Assembly (NCBI GenBank): GCA_036674765.1
Contig: JARVKI010000022.1
Span: 310,001 to 374,000 of the forward strand
Direction of reading: 5' to 3'
Origin: Seiridium cupressi
Lineage: Eukaryota > Ascomycota > Sordariomycetes > Amphisphaeriales > Sporocadaceae
DNA: 64,000 bases
Below, one piece after another: positions 21,361 through 32,277 of this stretch (its first letter is position 1; each line of letters starts with the position of its first letter). The notes beneath the pieces were generated by a model. The model did no database searches, was not told the DNA's origin, and worked only from the letters and a program-made list of their open reading frames with translations. The position numbers and the translations under genes are program-made.

Positions 21361-21920
21361 TGCTTGGTCCTCAGGATCAGAGGCAGCGTCCTAGTAAGAA
21401 TCGGAGTCGGGTTCGGGTAGAGCGCTTTCAAGGATTTATCTGACTCGGGATAACTGAAATTTATGTCTTGGAGAATCATGATGAAAGCCATGAAATCAGA
21501 TGTTGGGATGTCTAGTGGATCATACAGTATTCTTGACAGTATTTTCACCATACACACTGTGTAAGTAGCCTCGGACTTCGAATATCCGATGTCAGAGTTG
21601 CAATAACGCATGAGATTCAGTTCTGCCAGTCTAGATAACGCCTTCAGTCAAGAGTGCTGATAGTGAAGATTACATGAACGCCTATAATGTATTAAAACCA
21701 AAGAAGGCTCCAACCACGGTGGTCGCCAATTCCACAACACTCCAACCGAGCGAATGCGCCTCGGTACTTTGACAATGTCTCGGTAGCGCAACCAGTGATC
21801 TGTGCACCTGAATAGGAGCTACCTCGCACTACACTGCACGGTGCTGAAGCGCCCCACCTTCTCTGCAACAAGATAATATCTCAACCACTACAGACAACAT
21901 CGCTTTATATGTGATCCTAT
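21361..21920. other. intergenic, Sec9 to SDHAF3
   Basis: 560 bp between tandem minus-strand genes: promoter of SDHAF3 and terminator of Sec9. Nothing further recognised. Confidence 0.5.
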
Positions 21921-23971
21921 TTAATGAATGCGCCTCAGTCTCTCCGTATTGAGCTTGGCTTGGTCGTTGACGGCATCGCTCTGGGGTCTCATTAGCTATG
22001 CCAATACACGGTCACGAAGAGTCATACCTTTTCTCCTAGTCGCCCAATAAGCTGATCCTGGGAGTCGATTTCCTTTTGCATAAGTCTCGCGACGCTGTTC
22101 AAAGTGCCGACGTGGTTTGCTGTACGCGCCATGGCTGCGTCGATACGGTCCTCCGCTTCATCGTCGCTCTACGGTCCTATTAGCTGCATCACAATACACG
22201 GTCACAAAGAGCCATACCTCATCGTCCTCGAATTGATACTTGCTCTTTTCCGCAGCGCTTGCTCTCTGCCACTTATCAGTGCTTCGAGTTGCCTCGATCT
22301 CCTTGAAACCCTTTTCCCTACAAGTTCGAGGTTAGCACTTCCTTCTCCGACAAATTGCAAATGAAGAAACAAAACCCCAGATTTGCTTACATGTGATCGT
22401 TGGCTTGCCACCCCGCCTTGCGCGTGCTCTCGCGAAGATCCCGGTCGGCACGGTGTTGCTCGAGGATCTGCTGTTCCATCTCACGCGTTTTTTTGCCCGC
22501 GGTGAACGGGTTATTGACGTGTACGGCGAACATCGAGCGGTTCAAACTCCTGCGAAACGTTATTAGGCATGAGCTAATATGAAGGAATTCAGACCTGGTT
22601 ACTTGAGCTTTTTAGTCGAGCTCTCTGCGTCCCGTGTCGACAGTCCGGCCTTATCAAGTAAATTCTCCGTCTGGGTAACAAAAACCGTTAGCTTCTCATC
22701 TCCAGCGTGGACGGACAAAAGATCTCCTTTGGTCAGAATTTGGTCGATATTTAGATCAACGCCTTAGTCGAAAGGGGATACTAGAACATCCATTTGCTGG
22801 TTTCAGCCCTGTGCTGTACTTACATAGTTAAGTCTTTCGTGTTGCGCCCCTAGTCGTGCATATGTTCCTGTTCAAATGTGTTAGTGAAATGTTTCTTCCG
22901 TGGTTTTTCTTCCTGCAGTTGGATTTTTGTACCTAGGGCAGTTTCCACCGCTTGATTCGCGATACGCTCACTGTTCTCCGCCGAGTTTGCTACAACGCTG
23001 TCAGTAATGAGTTCAATCAAGATAGACCACCTCGGGGGCGAGACGAGGAAACCTACCTGACGCAAGCTTCGTTTCCTTGATCTGTCGTCGGCTGGGAGCA
23101 TGTCAGCTTCTCATGTTTTCTGGCATGGGCTGCCTCGTTCCCTCTTGGGTCCATGCCGATTGTACATGTACGCAAATGTACAAACCGGCAGGTTTAGTGT
23201 ACTTACATATCTTGTACTTCCTCCTCCTCTTGCTCTTCAGCCGTCAACTCACGCCTTGCGCCATACCCGCCTCCATAACCCGAGTCGTCACCAGCGCCAG
23301 AGCTTCCAGCCGCGCTGGGTTGCTGCTGCCTCTGCTCCGCACGTTCTCTTGCGCCGCCGAACAGATTATCGCGAGCGGCATCATCGTCGTTATTAGCTGG
23401 CCCCAGGCCTCCATAGCCACCGGGACGCTGCTTCTTCTCAGCACCGCCAGATTCGTATCTAGAATTTCCGTAGCCTCCCGGTGCACCATAGCGATCGGAA
23501 TTGTACCCTCCACTTGACGCACCGCTGTAAGGCGGTGGGGGGCCAGCAGTCTCATTCGATGCGTTGCTCATGTTACGAGTCGGAGGGGCGCCGCCACGTG
23601 GGCCGCTCGGTAAACCACCAGGTCGTGGTGCCTGCTGGTATTGGCGGTCTATATGGCATGTTAGCCTTTCGTTTGAGTGTAGACAGATGATCCTTGATTC
23701 GGAGCTGGTGGGCGTTTGGCTGCGTGCTTGGATCAAGCAGAGACAAAGATGGGAGGGTCTGAGCCTTCCAGAAGAACATGGCTTCAACCCGTTGGTACTT
23801 ACATGATGCTTGAGCGCTGGTCATAGGTGCGCTTTGCATGTAAGGGTCGTCAGTCGGAGCCTGTTCAGCATAGGGATTGCTGCCAGGTGCCTTCCGGCCA
23901 CCAAACAGCGCGGACCGGTTGGGGTCGTCGCCGTCAGCGGATTTCTTGCTGCCGAAGCTAAACTTGCCCAT
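21921..23971 (-). CDS. t-SNARE Sec9 (SNAP-25-like, Qbc SNARE)
   Basis: Plasma-membrane SNARE that pairs with Sso-type syntaxin and Snc-type synaptobrevin to fuse exocytic vesicles. Ten exons: 23803-23971, 23207-23648, 23057-23091, 22933-22989, 22824-22849, 22603-22670, 22391-22549, 22218-22317, 22028-22168 and 21921-21980 (418 aa). All junction phases agree. The N-terminal half is Gly/Ser/Pro-rich and disordered. The Qb SNARE helix runs from about residue 200 (IKETKLASAN, ALGAQHERLN, with the zero-layer Gln). A linker has LNRSMFAVHVNNPF, a conserved Sec9 block. The Qc helix is at the end (LNSVARLMQKEIDSQDQL). Introns between exons 8-9 and 9-10 resemble each other closely. Exons of 26 and 35 nt make automatic prediction error-prone. 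Family call firm. Confidence 0.9.
21981..22027 (-). repeat. Sec9 intron 9, copy of a near-identical intron pair
   Basis: A 47-nt intron (GTATGACTCTTCGTGACCG... to ...GACCCCAG), the partner of intron 8 at 22169-22217. Exon sequences beyond the first few bases on either side are not alike, so the similarity is confined to the introns. No further copy was noticed elsewhere in the window. Confidence 0.75.
22169..22217 (-). repeat. Sec9 intron 8, copy of a near-identical intron pair
   Basis: A 49-nt intron (GTATGGCTCTTTGTGACCG... to ...GACCGTAG). By eye it matches intron 9 of the same gene at 39 of about 47 aligned positions, including a 14-nt identical block GTGACCGTGTATTG and the branch-site GCTAAT. 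Introns in fungi are normally unrelated in sequence, so this points to copying. Both copies are followed by AGCGA in the downstream exon. Confidence 0.75.
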
Positions 23972-25641
23972 TCTGCCTCAGTTTGCTTTTTTCTCGGGGG
24001 GGTTGAACTGTATCTATGAACTGCAAACGATGTGCAGGAATTCGTCGCAGGATGAATCCACAGGTGCCGGGCGATTGAGAGAGGGAGCGTTTCGATTTAA
24101 AGGACGGTCGGATTTATGGGGGCTGCCAGAGGTTGTCTTAGGTGTGTTTCGAGAATACAACCCAACGCGGATCCACGAATTGACAAAGGGGGGATGGGGA
24201 CCCCTCGCTTTCACCTGCAGGGTCCTGAGCTGGCGGGGCTGAATGGTCGTTTCGTTGCTGAGCCCGCCAGAGCTTCGTCATTTCTGCTTCTGCAGAGCTC
24301 GTACAATGTGATTAGTGCGCAGATTGACTGTGGTTAGTGAATGGCAATGTGCGCACACGCGGTGAGCTCAGCCCCAAGCGGACAGCTGCTCGGCTGCGAA
24401 ACTGGTGCCTGGCAGGCTGATGTTGATGGATGGCTGGGTGGGATTCATGGAGTACAGTACATCAACGGAACCTAGTCAACGTCCGTTGACGCCCATTGCC
24501 TTACAGTGTGTCTGTACTGTTACTTAGTAGGGTCGCAGGTCGATCGTTCGTGCCATCAATGCCCAGTGGCGACTGTGGATCTGAAGCCGCCCACTGTCCC
24601 AGTTCCTAATACCGTATTACCTTGGCGCCTACAATCACTGATGCTGGATGCATTTCTTTGTTCGACAAGCGTGTCCATGGCCTGCGCACAACACAATGCT
24701 AAGAGTACATTTGTTGCGTATGAATTAGTGGCTGCGGTCTCCCCTATTACGCTCGGTTTGAGCAGACTCAGTGTTCGTCACATCTGGAGTCTGAGAGGAT
24801 TTGATGGGCGGATGTCTTGACCGCCGCGACCGGCCGCCGCCGGAGAGGCATGTTGCCCCCGTGTGTCCAGTCATCGGCTGACACCAATTAACTGCACATG
24901 GTCCTATCCACTGCGTACAAGTATTATAACTGCAACAATGTCTACGCTCCCGCGCACCATTGTCTGCTTCGTTCGGTTTATTGGGCCGAAGACGAGTGGG
25001 AGAGAAAAAGAAAAGTTTTAAGGTTCTGGGACTGTATCCAGCAGCAGGACGTTTTCCATCCTTGAACAGTCTACTCAAGCCCTTTTAGTCTGGTCTTTCA
25101 CCGAGTGACTCTGCGCCGTCCCTGCTCAAAGTTGACCTTGCGCAGCTCCAGTCAGGAGATCTAAGGTGGAAACTTGACACCCCCAGCGATTTCAGTCCCC
25201 AAAGCATCCCACCTGGCTGCTCGAGAGACCAATATTTCATGGGCCCAAGGAATACTGAACAATATATTCCAGCGATTTGAAAGACGAAATCCTGCGTGAG
25301 AGTTCTTGGAAACCCGGGCCCTGTATAACGCGTCTCTATCTATACAGTTGAGTTTCTAAAGTTCTCTCAGTCAACTGGTGTGGGGTAACCTGTCAATTTG
25401 TGGCTGCATCTCCTTTTATCCCACGTTGCTGCTGTCATATCCTCAACCTCGTCACCTCGATTAAACCAACATCGCCGTCACGACAGCGCTCATACTGTTC
25501 AGGACATATAACTCAGATTGAACGTACTGCTGTACAGGATTCCGCAATGATAACCCGGATACAGCAATATTATACAATAGCAACAAACTGGTATTATTTG
25601 ACGATATATTGAGGCCTTTGGCACCAAATTCGACTATCACC
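23972..25641. other. divergent intergenic, Sec9 and GTPBP1-like
   Basis: 1.67 kb between two divergent genes. It includes a GTACAGTAC palindrome near 24453, also seen within a 12-bp palindrome near 29123, and one ACGCGT at 25328. No gene with recognisable similarity. Confidence 0.5.
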
Positions 25642-28260
25642 ATGGCTTCTGTAATGACCTTTGACCCGAATCCTCCCCGGGTATCATCTCCATGGCTAGC
25701 CGCCGAGGATTCCGACAAGAAGCATGGTCCTGAGCGGTCAACGTCAGCCAGTAACGAGGGCGAGTCGGAGCAGAACCCAGACTTGAACGTAGAAAGACTC
25801 GACGCCGAGCCTCAGGACGGGCCGATCGAGTACAAACTGCATCTTCTATTGCGGCCACGGCGGAGGTACAACGCCATGACTACTACCTCCAGGGTTGTCG
25901 GCTCACAGCAATCACGGCCGCGCCCTGTTGTCTCCACCAAGTCTGGCAGCAACACGCCAACATCTTCGGCTCAGACGCGTCAAAATCGCCTCGCGCAGCT
26001 GACGACCCAGCTACTTTGGAGATTGCAGCAGTCTGCACCCTACCATGCCAAGGCGAGGGGTGAGCTGGTGATACCGAGGCTACCGGATGACGGCGACAAT
26101 CAGGACCTGACTCTGCTGGAGGAGCCACAAAGACTACTCCCGGGCCTGGAAGAGTCGAATGGGGCATTGTATGAGATTGGAGTTTCTGACGATGGCACGT
26201 TTGTTGGGCTGACCAAAGATGAAATGGACGAGAGCATGTCAACGCTAAAAATCATGGCAGCCAGTTTGGGATGCCGGGTCGAAGTCCAACGAATGAAGAT
26301 GGTTGGCCGTTGTGAGTGGACGGAGTTTCCGAGCACCGCCAATACCGCCATCATCACCACAATCCCGATTCAACATCACCGTGCCGCCGACCTGTGGGTC
26401 GCGGAAGCTCTGATCATGCCAATACTCGAACCTCAGAAACCCCCAAATGGAGATGGCGAGGGATCGTCCGGGCGGCACGAATTATCAGACACAGTCAACG
26501 TATCCCGGACTGAGCAGCTTCGGATATCTCTGACTGGACCAACCACCTCCGGTAAAACCACTCTACTCGGTACTCTGGCCAACGGCACATTGGACAATGG
26601 CCGTGGAAGTAGCCGTATCAACCTCTTGAAACACCGTCATGAGGTGGTCTCGGGCCAGACCTCGTCGGTGGCCCAGGAACTAATCGGCTACAAGGACAGC
26701 AATATATACAACTATGCTGGTACGAATATTGACTCCTGGACGGATATTCATGACCATGCCGAGGATGGCAGGCTTGTGTTCTTTTCCGATTCGGCTGGCC
26801 ATCTTCGATATCGCCGTACCATTTTACGTGGCCTGGTTGGGTGGGCACCTCACTGGACGTTTCTCTGCATCACTGCTAACGGCAGTGACAACCACGGCCG
26901 CGGATCTCACTCATTGTCTGGAACTACCGATGACCTAGGCGACGTGTCCGGTGGACTGGATCTTGCGATTGCCCATCTAGACCTTTGCTTGCAACTCGAA
27001 ATTCCTTTGGTCATCCTGATCACCAAATATGATCTCGCAACAAAGGATAGGCTAAAAAATACACTGAACATGATACTTACCAAAATCAAAGCAAAAGGTC
27101 GGGTTCCCAAGCTGATAGCCCCGACACGACCTGATGACCCAGAATCACTCGAGGTTCCAGAGAACAGTCAGCAGAAAATTAATCAAGACATAATCAATGG
27201 AATAGAAGATGCAGGCAAGCTGCTGTCCATCATCCCGTTAGTTCTCACTAGCGCCGTGACTGGCCTAGGAATCGGGATGGTGCATGCCCTCCTGAACAGC
27301 CTGCCGATGCCTCCTGCTCCAACCGCCAGAGACTTCGCACCTCAAGTCCTGAACCCAGAACAGCCAAGTGCACTCTTCCACATCGACGACAAATACGAGC
27401 TATCGAATCATACATCTGATAGGAGTGCTATCGTGGTTGCCGGGTACCTTCGCTTCGGCACGCTTCGCATTGGTCACAAGGTCCTTCTTGGCCCCTTTCC
27501 TGCAGACGATGATGAGGCTCGGAGCTCGGTACCGCGAGACCACCCATCCCCAGGCGACGGCCTCTCCATATCACATCCTTCGTTCTCTGAGCTCGCTCGT
27601 TTCGCTTCAAAGAATGCCGTTTCCGCCTCAAACGTGAAGGGCGAGTGGCGTAACGCTACTATCGTGAACATTCGAAACTTGCGTTTGCCGGTGCGCACAA
27701 TGGAGGCCGGCCAGGCTGGTACTGTCCAGATTGTATTCGATGAGCCGGATGATGAACCGTCGGACACCGATTCTCTGTTTGAAAGAGCCAAACCAGCGGG
27801 TGGTGTCATCCGGAAAGGACAAGTGCTCGCCATTCCGAGTCAGCACATGACAGATACGGGTCTTTCTTTGCAGGCAGCTTCTGGTCTCAGAGCAGTCTTC
27901 CAGGATGAGGGGGTCACAAGTTTGTCGGCAGGAAGCCTTGTAAACATTTATGTTGCAACTGTTCGTGCTGCCGCTCGGATACTCAAGGTAATTCGGTATC
28001 TTCCCGAAACTGGGCCTCAAAAGATGGCTAGCGAAGAGAATGACGACGTCTTCAGCATGGCTGACAGCATCGAGCTCGATAAGTCGCAATCCGAAGGCGA
28101 CTATGGCTTTTCCGATAACAGATTCGCTGTGACATTGGAGCTACTCACGAATAGAGAATGGATAGAATTGGGTTCCCGCGTAGTGCTCATGGAGGGTGGG
28201 AAGCAAGGGAGGTCAGGACTAGAAGGATATGTCGGGAAAGTTATAGAAGTGGCAGAATAA
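25642..28260 (+). CDS. GTPBP1/GTPBP2-like translational GTPase
   Basis: Intronless 872-aa GTPase of the EF-Tu-related GP-1 group; animal GTPBP1/2 act in ribosome rescue and mRNA decay. The G1 P-loop is GPTTSGKT (about residue 304), G3 is DSAGH, and G4 is TKYD, giving guanine specificity. Beyond the G domain come EF-Tu-like beta-barrel blocks (VVAGYLRFGTLRIGHKVLLGPF and RKGQVLAIPS). The N-terminal 300 residues contain long charged disordered parts, as in animal family members. Start is ATG 25642 in a strong context (CACCATGG); the frame stays open a little upstream without ATG. The precise fungal role is unproven. Confidence 0.85.
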   Translation: MASVMTFDPNPPRVSSPWLAAEDSDKKHGPERSTSASNEGESEQNPDLNVERLDAEPQDGPIEYKLHLLLRPRRRYNAMTTTSRVVGSQQSRPRPVVSTKSGSNTPTSSAQTRQNRLAQLTTQLLWRLQQSAPYHAKARGELVIPRLPDDGDNQDLTLLEEPQRLLPGLEESNGALYEIGVSDDGTFVGLTKDEMDESMSTLKIMAASLGCRVEVQRMKMVGRCEWTEFPSTANTAIITTIPIQHHRAADLWVAEALIMPILEPQKPPNGDGEGSSGRHELSDTVNVSRTEQLRISLTGPTTSGKTTLLGTLANGTLDNGRGSSRINLLKHRHEVVSGQTSSVAQELIGYKDSNIYNYAGTNIDSWTDIHDHAEDGRLVFFSDSAGHLRYRRTILRGLVGWAPHWTFLCITANGSDNHGRGSHSLSGTTDDLGDVSGGLDLAIAHLDLCLQLEIPLVILITKYDLATKDRLKNTLNMILTKIKAKGRVPKLIAPTRPDDPESLEVPENSQQKINQDIINGIEDAGKLLSIIPLVLTSAVTGLGIGMVHALLNSLPMPPAPTARDFAPQVLNPEQPSALFHIDDKYELSNHTSDRSAIVVAGYLRFGTLRIGHKVLLGPFPADDDEARSSVPRDHPSPGDGLSISHPSFSELARFASKNAVSASNVKGEWRNATIVNIRNLRLPVRTMEAGQAGTVQIVFDEPDDEPSDTDSLFERAKPAGGVIRKGQVLAIPSQHMTDTGLSLQAASGLRAVFQDEGVTSLSAGSLVNIYVATVRAAARILKVIRYLPETGPQKMASEENDDVFSMADSIELDKSQSEGDYGFSDNRFAVTLELLTNREWIELGSRVVLMEGGKQGRSGLEGYVGKVIEVAE

Positions 28261-28491
28261 ACAGGCGCGAAAGGACACTGCTGGTTTTGTATATGAATGA
28301 CTTACACCGAGTGCTCGAGGATCTTTTAATGGGCATACGATGGAAGCAGCCGGATGCGGGTCGGGATGTCTGGTACGAATATGAGGCAACGTCGACACAC
28401 ATGTGCATTTCCACATCTCTTATACCGAAAATTGAGATCAATCATAATCCCTGAACGCCTGTCTTGCCCTGTATTGTTCCATGTTTGCTCA

Positions 28492-28920
28492 TCAAGCCCT
28501 CACCAACCCGTAGAACAAGGTCCATGTCAAAATGTAGCCCGCTAAACCACCAAATGCTCCACCAGTCCAGAACTCATACTGGGTGCGAAAATATCTGCTC
28601 GTGTCAAAGGGACCCAGGCCGGACTTGAGCGATGTAGGGGCGACCCGGACGGTGTAGAAGAGCAGTGTGGTCAGGACCGAGAAGACTAGGTAAAACAGGA
28701 AGCCATGGTACGACTCCAGCCCCAGAATGCCTGCTGCCACGCCGAATATCGATGCCGTCAAACTCTGCAGATTGGATAATGCCTATATGTTTGGCTGTAG
28801 TCAGCGGACCTGTGGTACTTGACAGCTGGCTGCCCTGATATTGATGGTGCATACCCGGCTGTTGTGCATTACCGACTCGGGCACAATGGGCGCGACCTGG
28901 AACTCGCGCTCGGAAGGCAT
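28492..28920 (-). CDS. ER membrane protein complex subunit 6
   Basis: Core transmembrane subunit of the EMC, which inserts weakly hydrophobic helices into the ER membrane. Exons 28855-28920 and 28492-28782 (118 aa). The N-terminal cytosolic part (VAPIVPESVMHNSR) leads to three hydrophobic segments (ASIFGVAAGILGLES, FYLVFSVLTTLLFYT, GAFGGLAGYILTWTLFYGLV). Length, the NLQSLTA start of helix 1 and the three-helix layout are typical of EMC6. Convergent with the GTPBP1-like gene, 231 bp apart. Confidence 0.9.
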
Positions 28921-29961
28921 GATCGCTAGCAGTTGAGCAGGCCTCGTCGCTGGTGGATGATTGTGGTAGCGAGTTACGCGGGTAGAGTGCCTTGCCGGTC
29001 AAAGGTGCTAGAGGGATCCGATATGACGTTTTGAAATCTGTCGTGAGATGCGCTTGGTGCTCAGGCGAGGCTACAATGGTCCGTTGCAGCTAACGTGGAG
29101 CTTGGACATGCTTGGTGTCGATACTGTACAGTACATTGTAGTTGGCAAATTAACAACCTTACCTAGTTAGACCGCGCCAGTTGGAGACACCTGACGGCAG
29201 GGAGGCAGACGGCCGCAGCCAGCATCAACTTTGTTCCACTGCAAAGGGGCTGCGCCGTATGTAATTCCAGGGGCTCTCAAGATTGGTGGCACAAACGACA
29301 TGTGCGTTGTTTCCCTCATCTCAGGGACTCCAGCGGCCCGCAAACGGCCAGTGCTCGCTCTCGGTCCAGCGCCGCGGGCCTGTCGATGGTCAGTGAACTC
29401 GCTTGTCGCTGCCGACAGCACAGTGGCTGAGTGGACACGGCCAACCCAGAGCCCATCTCAGGTGGGATCTGCCCCGAGGCTCTAGAACCCCAGCTTCCAT
29501 GGCACGCGGATCGGATTCTGGTCATGACCCCATCGGAAAACCCATGACGAACCCTGGCCGCTAGCACAGATGCAGCTCGACCCGTGCATGGGATCCTGTT
29601 CTTTCGGGGCTTTTCGATGTCGAGGACTCCGGATGTTTAATGAACACCTCCTAAACGGAAGTTACGATACTACACCTAATCAGAACACATAACACACTCA
29701 CTCTAATGCATACCTCGCTGCGGGTCACCACAATCAAAACAGCCAGCCGTACGACGATTTCTTCTTTGTTGACACCGTCCATGCCTTGAACAGCCATACG
29801 CCACGGACAAAGCCGCACGTACCGGCCCCCTTCCTTTTTTGTTCTCTTTATACTCGCGCCTGTTGGACCCGCGCTTGCTCACAGCTCGACGACCTTGAAC
29901 ATCCCTACCGCCACCGCCATCCTCCATGACTTCAGAGGCAAGATAACATTCCGGCGGATGG
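28921..29961. other. divergent intergenic, EMC6 and vezatin-like gene
   Basis: 1.04 kb with both promoters. A perfect 12-bp palindrome TACTGTACAGTA lies near 29122-29133. The last 200 bp are pyrimidine-rich leader for the vezatin-like gene. No gene seen. Confidence 0.5.
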
Positions 29962-32277
29962 ATGGCATCGCCCGTACGACAAGACAATCTCATGGAGACC
30001 AATTATGAACCCGGCGGCCCTCACGACGCTTTGGAAAAGGATATTTATGAGGGCGAAGGTATGCTTGTGCCAAGCCTCCAACATGCAGTCTTGACGGCTG
30101 CGACGCGCCATGAAGCGCCGCCTGAACCTGTGTCGCTGAATTGCTGACCATCTTCGCTATAGGGACAGGACAAGAAACTGAATCTGATCGGAGCAGTCAA
30201 GATGGGCGGCGCCGGTCGCTGGGCACACCGCTATCCTCTCCCCCTGGCAGCCCGCGCCCGAGTTTCGCGCCCAGAGGCCAGGTGAAACCGAGGATAGGAT
30301 TCCGGGGGAAGATACCCAGCGGACTGACCCTGAATGTTGGACTGGCCGAGGGCGTATCGAAATTCGCCGGGAATATACACCTGAAAGAGATACACAGTGC
30401 ATATTCGGTGAGCCACGCGCCATGGATCGCAACCTGTTGCCCTGTACTGACCACTGTCCAGAACGTCGTAGACTCGGTCGCGCACGCAAAACAAGCCCGA
30501 AGCTTCGTCGAACAACTCAAGTTCCTCGTCATTTCCTCCACACTGCTCGACGAGCAACCTGCTTTTGGGCCAGCAACAGCTGCTCCCCTACCAACGGATC
30601 CTGGAATTCGAGTAGATTTACATGAAGTCAACGTTCACCCATGGACTGCGAATGGGGCTATCGCTGCTGGAGCATTAGGCTTCACAGTGGCATGCCTCGT
30701 GCGATGGTTACTACTCGGAGGGATGCCGACTATATCGCCAAGGCGCCTAGCAGTGGTTACGGTGGCGTTAAGCGCAGCTGCTTGGGCGCTGAGGACATAC
30801 TTACGCCACCAGAGGGCTAAGTATATCCATGAGCAGGCCCTGAATGAGATGAGGAGATTCCTGCGGAGTTCTTCCGAATTCGATAGTATGGCTAGCTCGG
30901 CTTTGAGTTTCATATTCGAGGTTGAGCTGGTTGGACGTGGCTACAGACTGTGCGTACTAGTCCGTCATCAATCGCTACGAACAATTTGCTTATCTCCGTG
31001 TACAGGTCTCTGCCGCTACCTCCTCTTAGCCGTCTGGAAAACAATGATAGTGGGCAGGCACTGAAGAGTTTAAAACTCAGGAATGCACTGAACCAGGCTT
31101 TCCAAGATGTCATTCAGATTTACTACCAGACCGCCCAAGTGATCAGGGACTTCGCGAGCCTCCAGGACCTGAAGCAGAATGATAATTCATTCAGGTGTGA
31201 CGTTGAGAAGATCAACGAGTACATGGCCCGTTTCGTCAACATGAGCCCCGATGATGCTCAAAAGACAGGGCAGCTTAGAGAAACCCTCCAGCTGTCCAGA
31301 GACGCGCGGAAGATGTTCCTCATTGCTTTGATGTCTCTCGAAACGACCGGGAGCAAATCGGAGCTCTTCCAGTATACAACCGCGCTGGAAGGAATCAAGA
31401 AAGGTCAAAACGAGACGCGGCAGACTTATGCTAAGCTCAAGAGCGCCTTGTTACCTGATAGAGGTATGACTCTCAACGTCTAATCTTCAATTACTGCTGA
31501 TATTAATTCTTCGCAGAAACACGGGACAATCGGAATTCCACCAGTCCGTTGAGCCCACGACATATGAAGTGGAAGCATCAAATCGACAAAGTGGGCGGCA
31601 TGAATATGAGCATTCGAACGATCCAAGCGAAGATGTACTCGTTACTGGAGGAATCGAAGAAAACCCTGGACAACGCCGACGATGTTTCAGAGCTGGGGCA
31701 GATGTTCATGGGCCGATACGACAGCATAGGCAAGGACATTGAGGATCTGATGGAAGCATGGGAGGCCGGAAAGGCTAGTCTGGCCAAGTCGATCAACAAA
31801 AACGAGCGCCGGGTATCGTCAATGAGCTCCATCATGTCACCCACCATCGACTCTTCCATGGAAGCAGTGCTGGAAGAAACTGGCCAAGGAGACGGCGGCG
31901 TTGCAGCAGCATGGGACCAGCTCACCGGCGGGGAGGTACCGCCTGCAGGCGTAGGAGACGGCTCGCCCAAAAGCCCTAGTCCTCAACCGTTGGTCATGGA
32001 AACTTTCGAGGCGATAGCAGCCCCCAGGCCTAGAAGCACGCTCACCCGGGCGGAACGTATCCAGCGAGCGCAGGAGGATAGAAAGGCGAGAGAAGCAGAA
32101 GTGGCACAGGCCATGCAAAGGGGCCACGTTATGGGTGAGCTCAGGGATGTTCTAAACCGCCGAGGGCAGCCGACGGTTGTAGATACACATCCATTTAGCA
32201 TACCATACGGGCACAGCTCCAATCCAAGAGGCCTTGGCCCTAGGGTGGGGAGGGTAGTGTCGACGCCGTTTCCATGA
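29962..32277 (+). CDS. vezatin/Inp2-like membrane protein (myosin-binding domain)
   Basis: Fungal members of this family resemble Inp2, the peroxisomal receptor for myosin V in peroxisome inheritance. Exons 29962-30058, 30163-30407, 30462-30949, 31006-31463 and 31517-32277 (682 aa). Two hydrophobic segments sit around residues 170-215 (GAIAAGALGFTVACLVRWLLL and AVVTVALSAAAWAL). They are followed by the family block (YLRHQRAKYIHEQALNEMRRFLRSSSEFD, given here only in outline), EVELVGRGYRL and LPLPPLSRLE. The rest is helical with an Arg/Glu-rich tail. Intron 2 (30408-30461, 54 nt) is in frame and stop-free, so it could be retained. The start could also be ATG 29992. Family call good; peroxisomal role inferred from the family. 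Confidence 0.8.

Noticed and set aside
30141..31064. Single 307-aa frame in the vezatin-like gene
   Set aside because: It reads through a stop-free intron and beyond a true donor at 30950; the five-exon model joins all family blocks.
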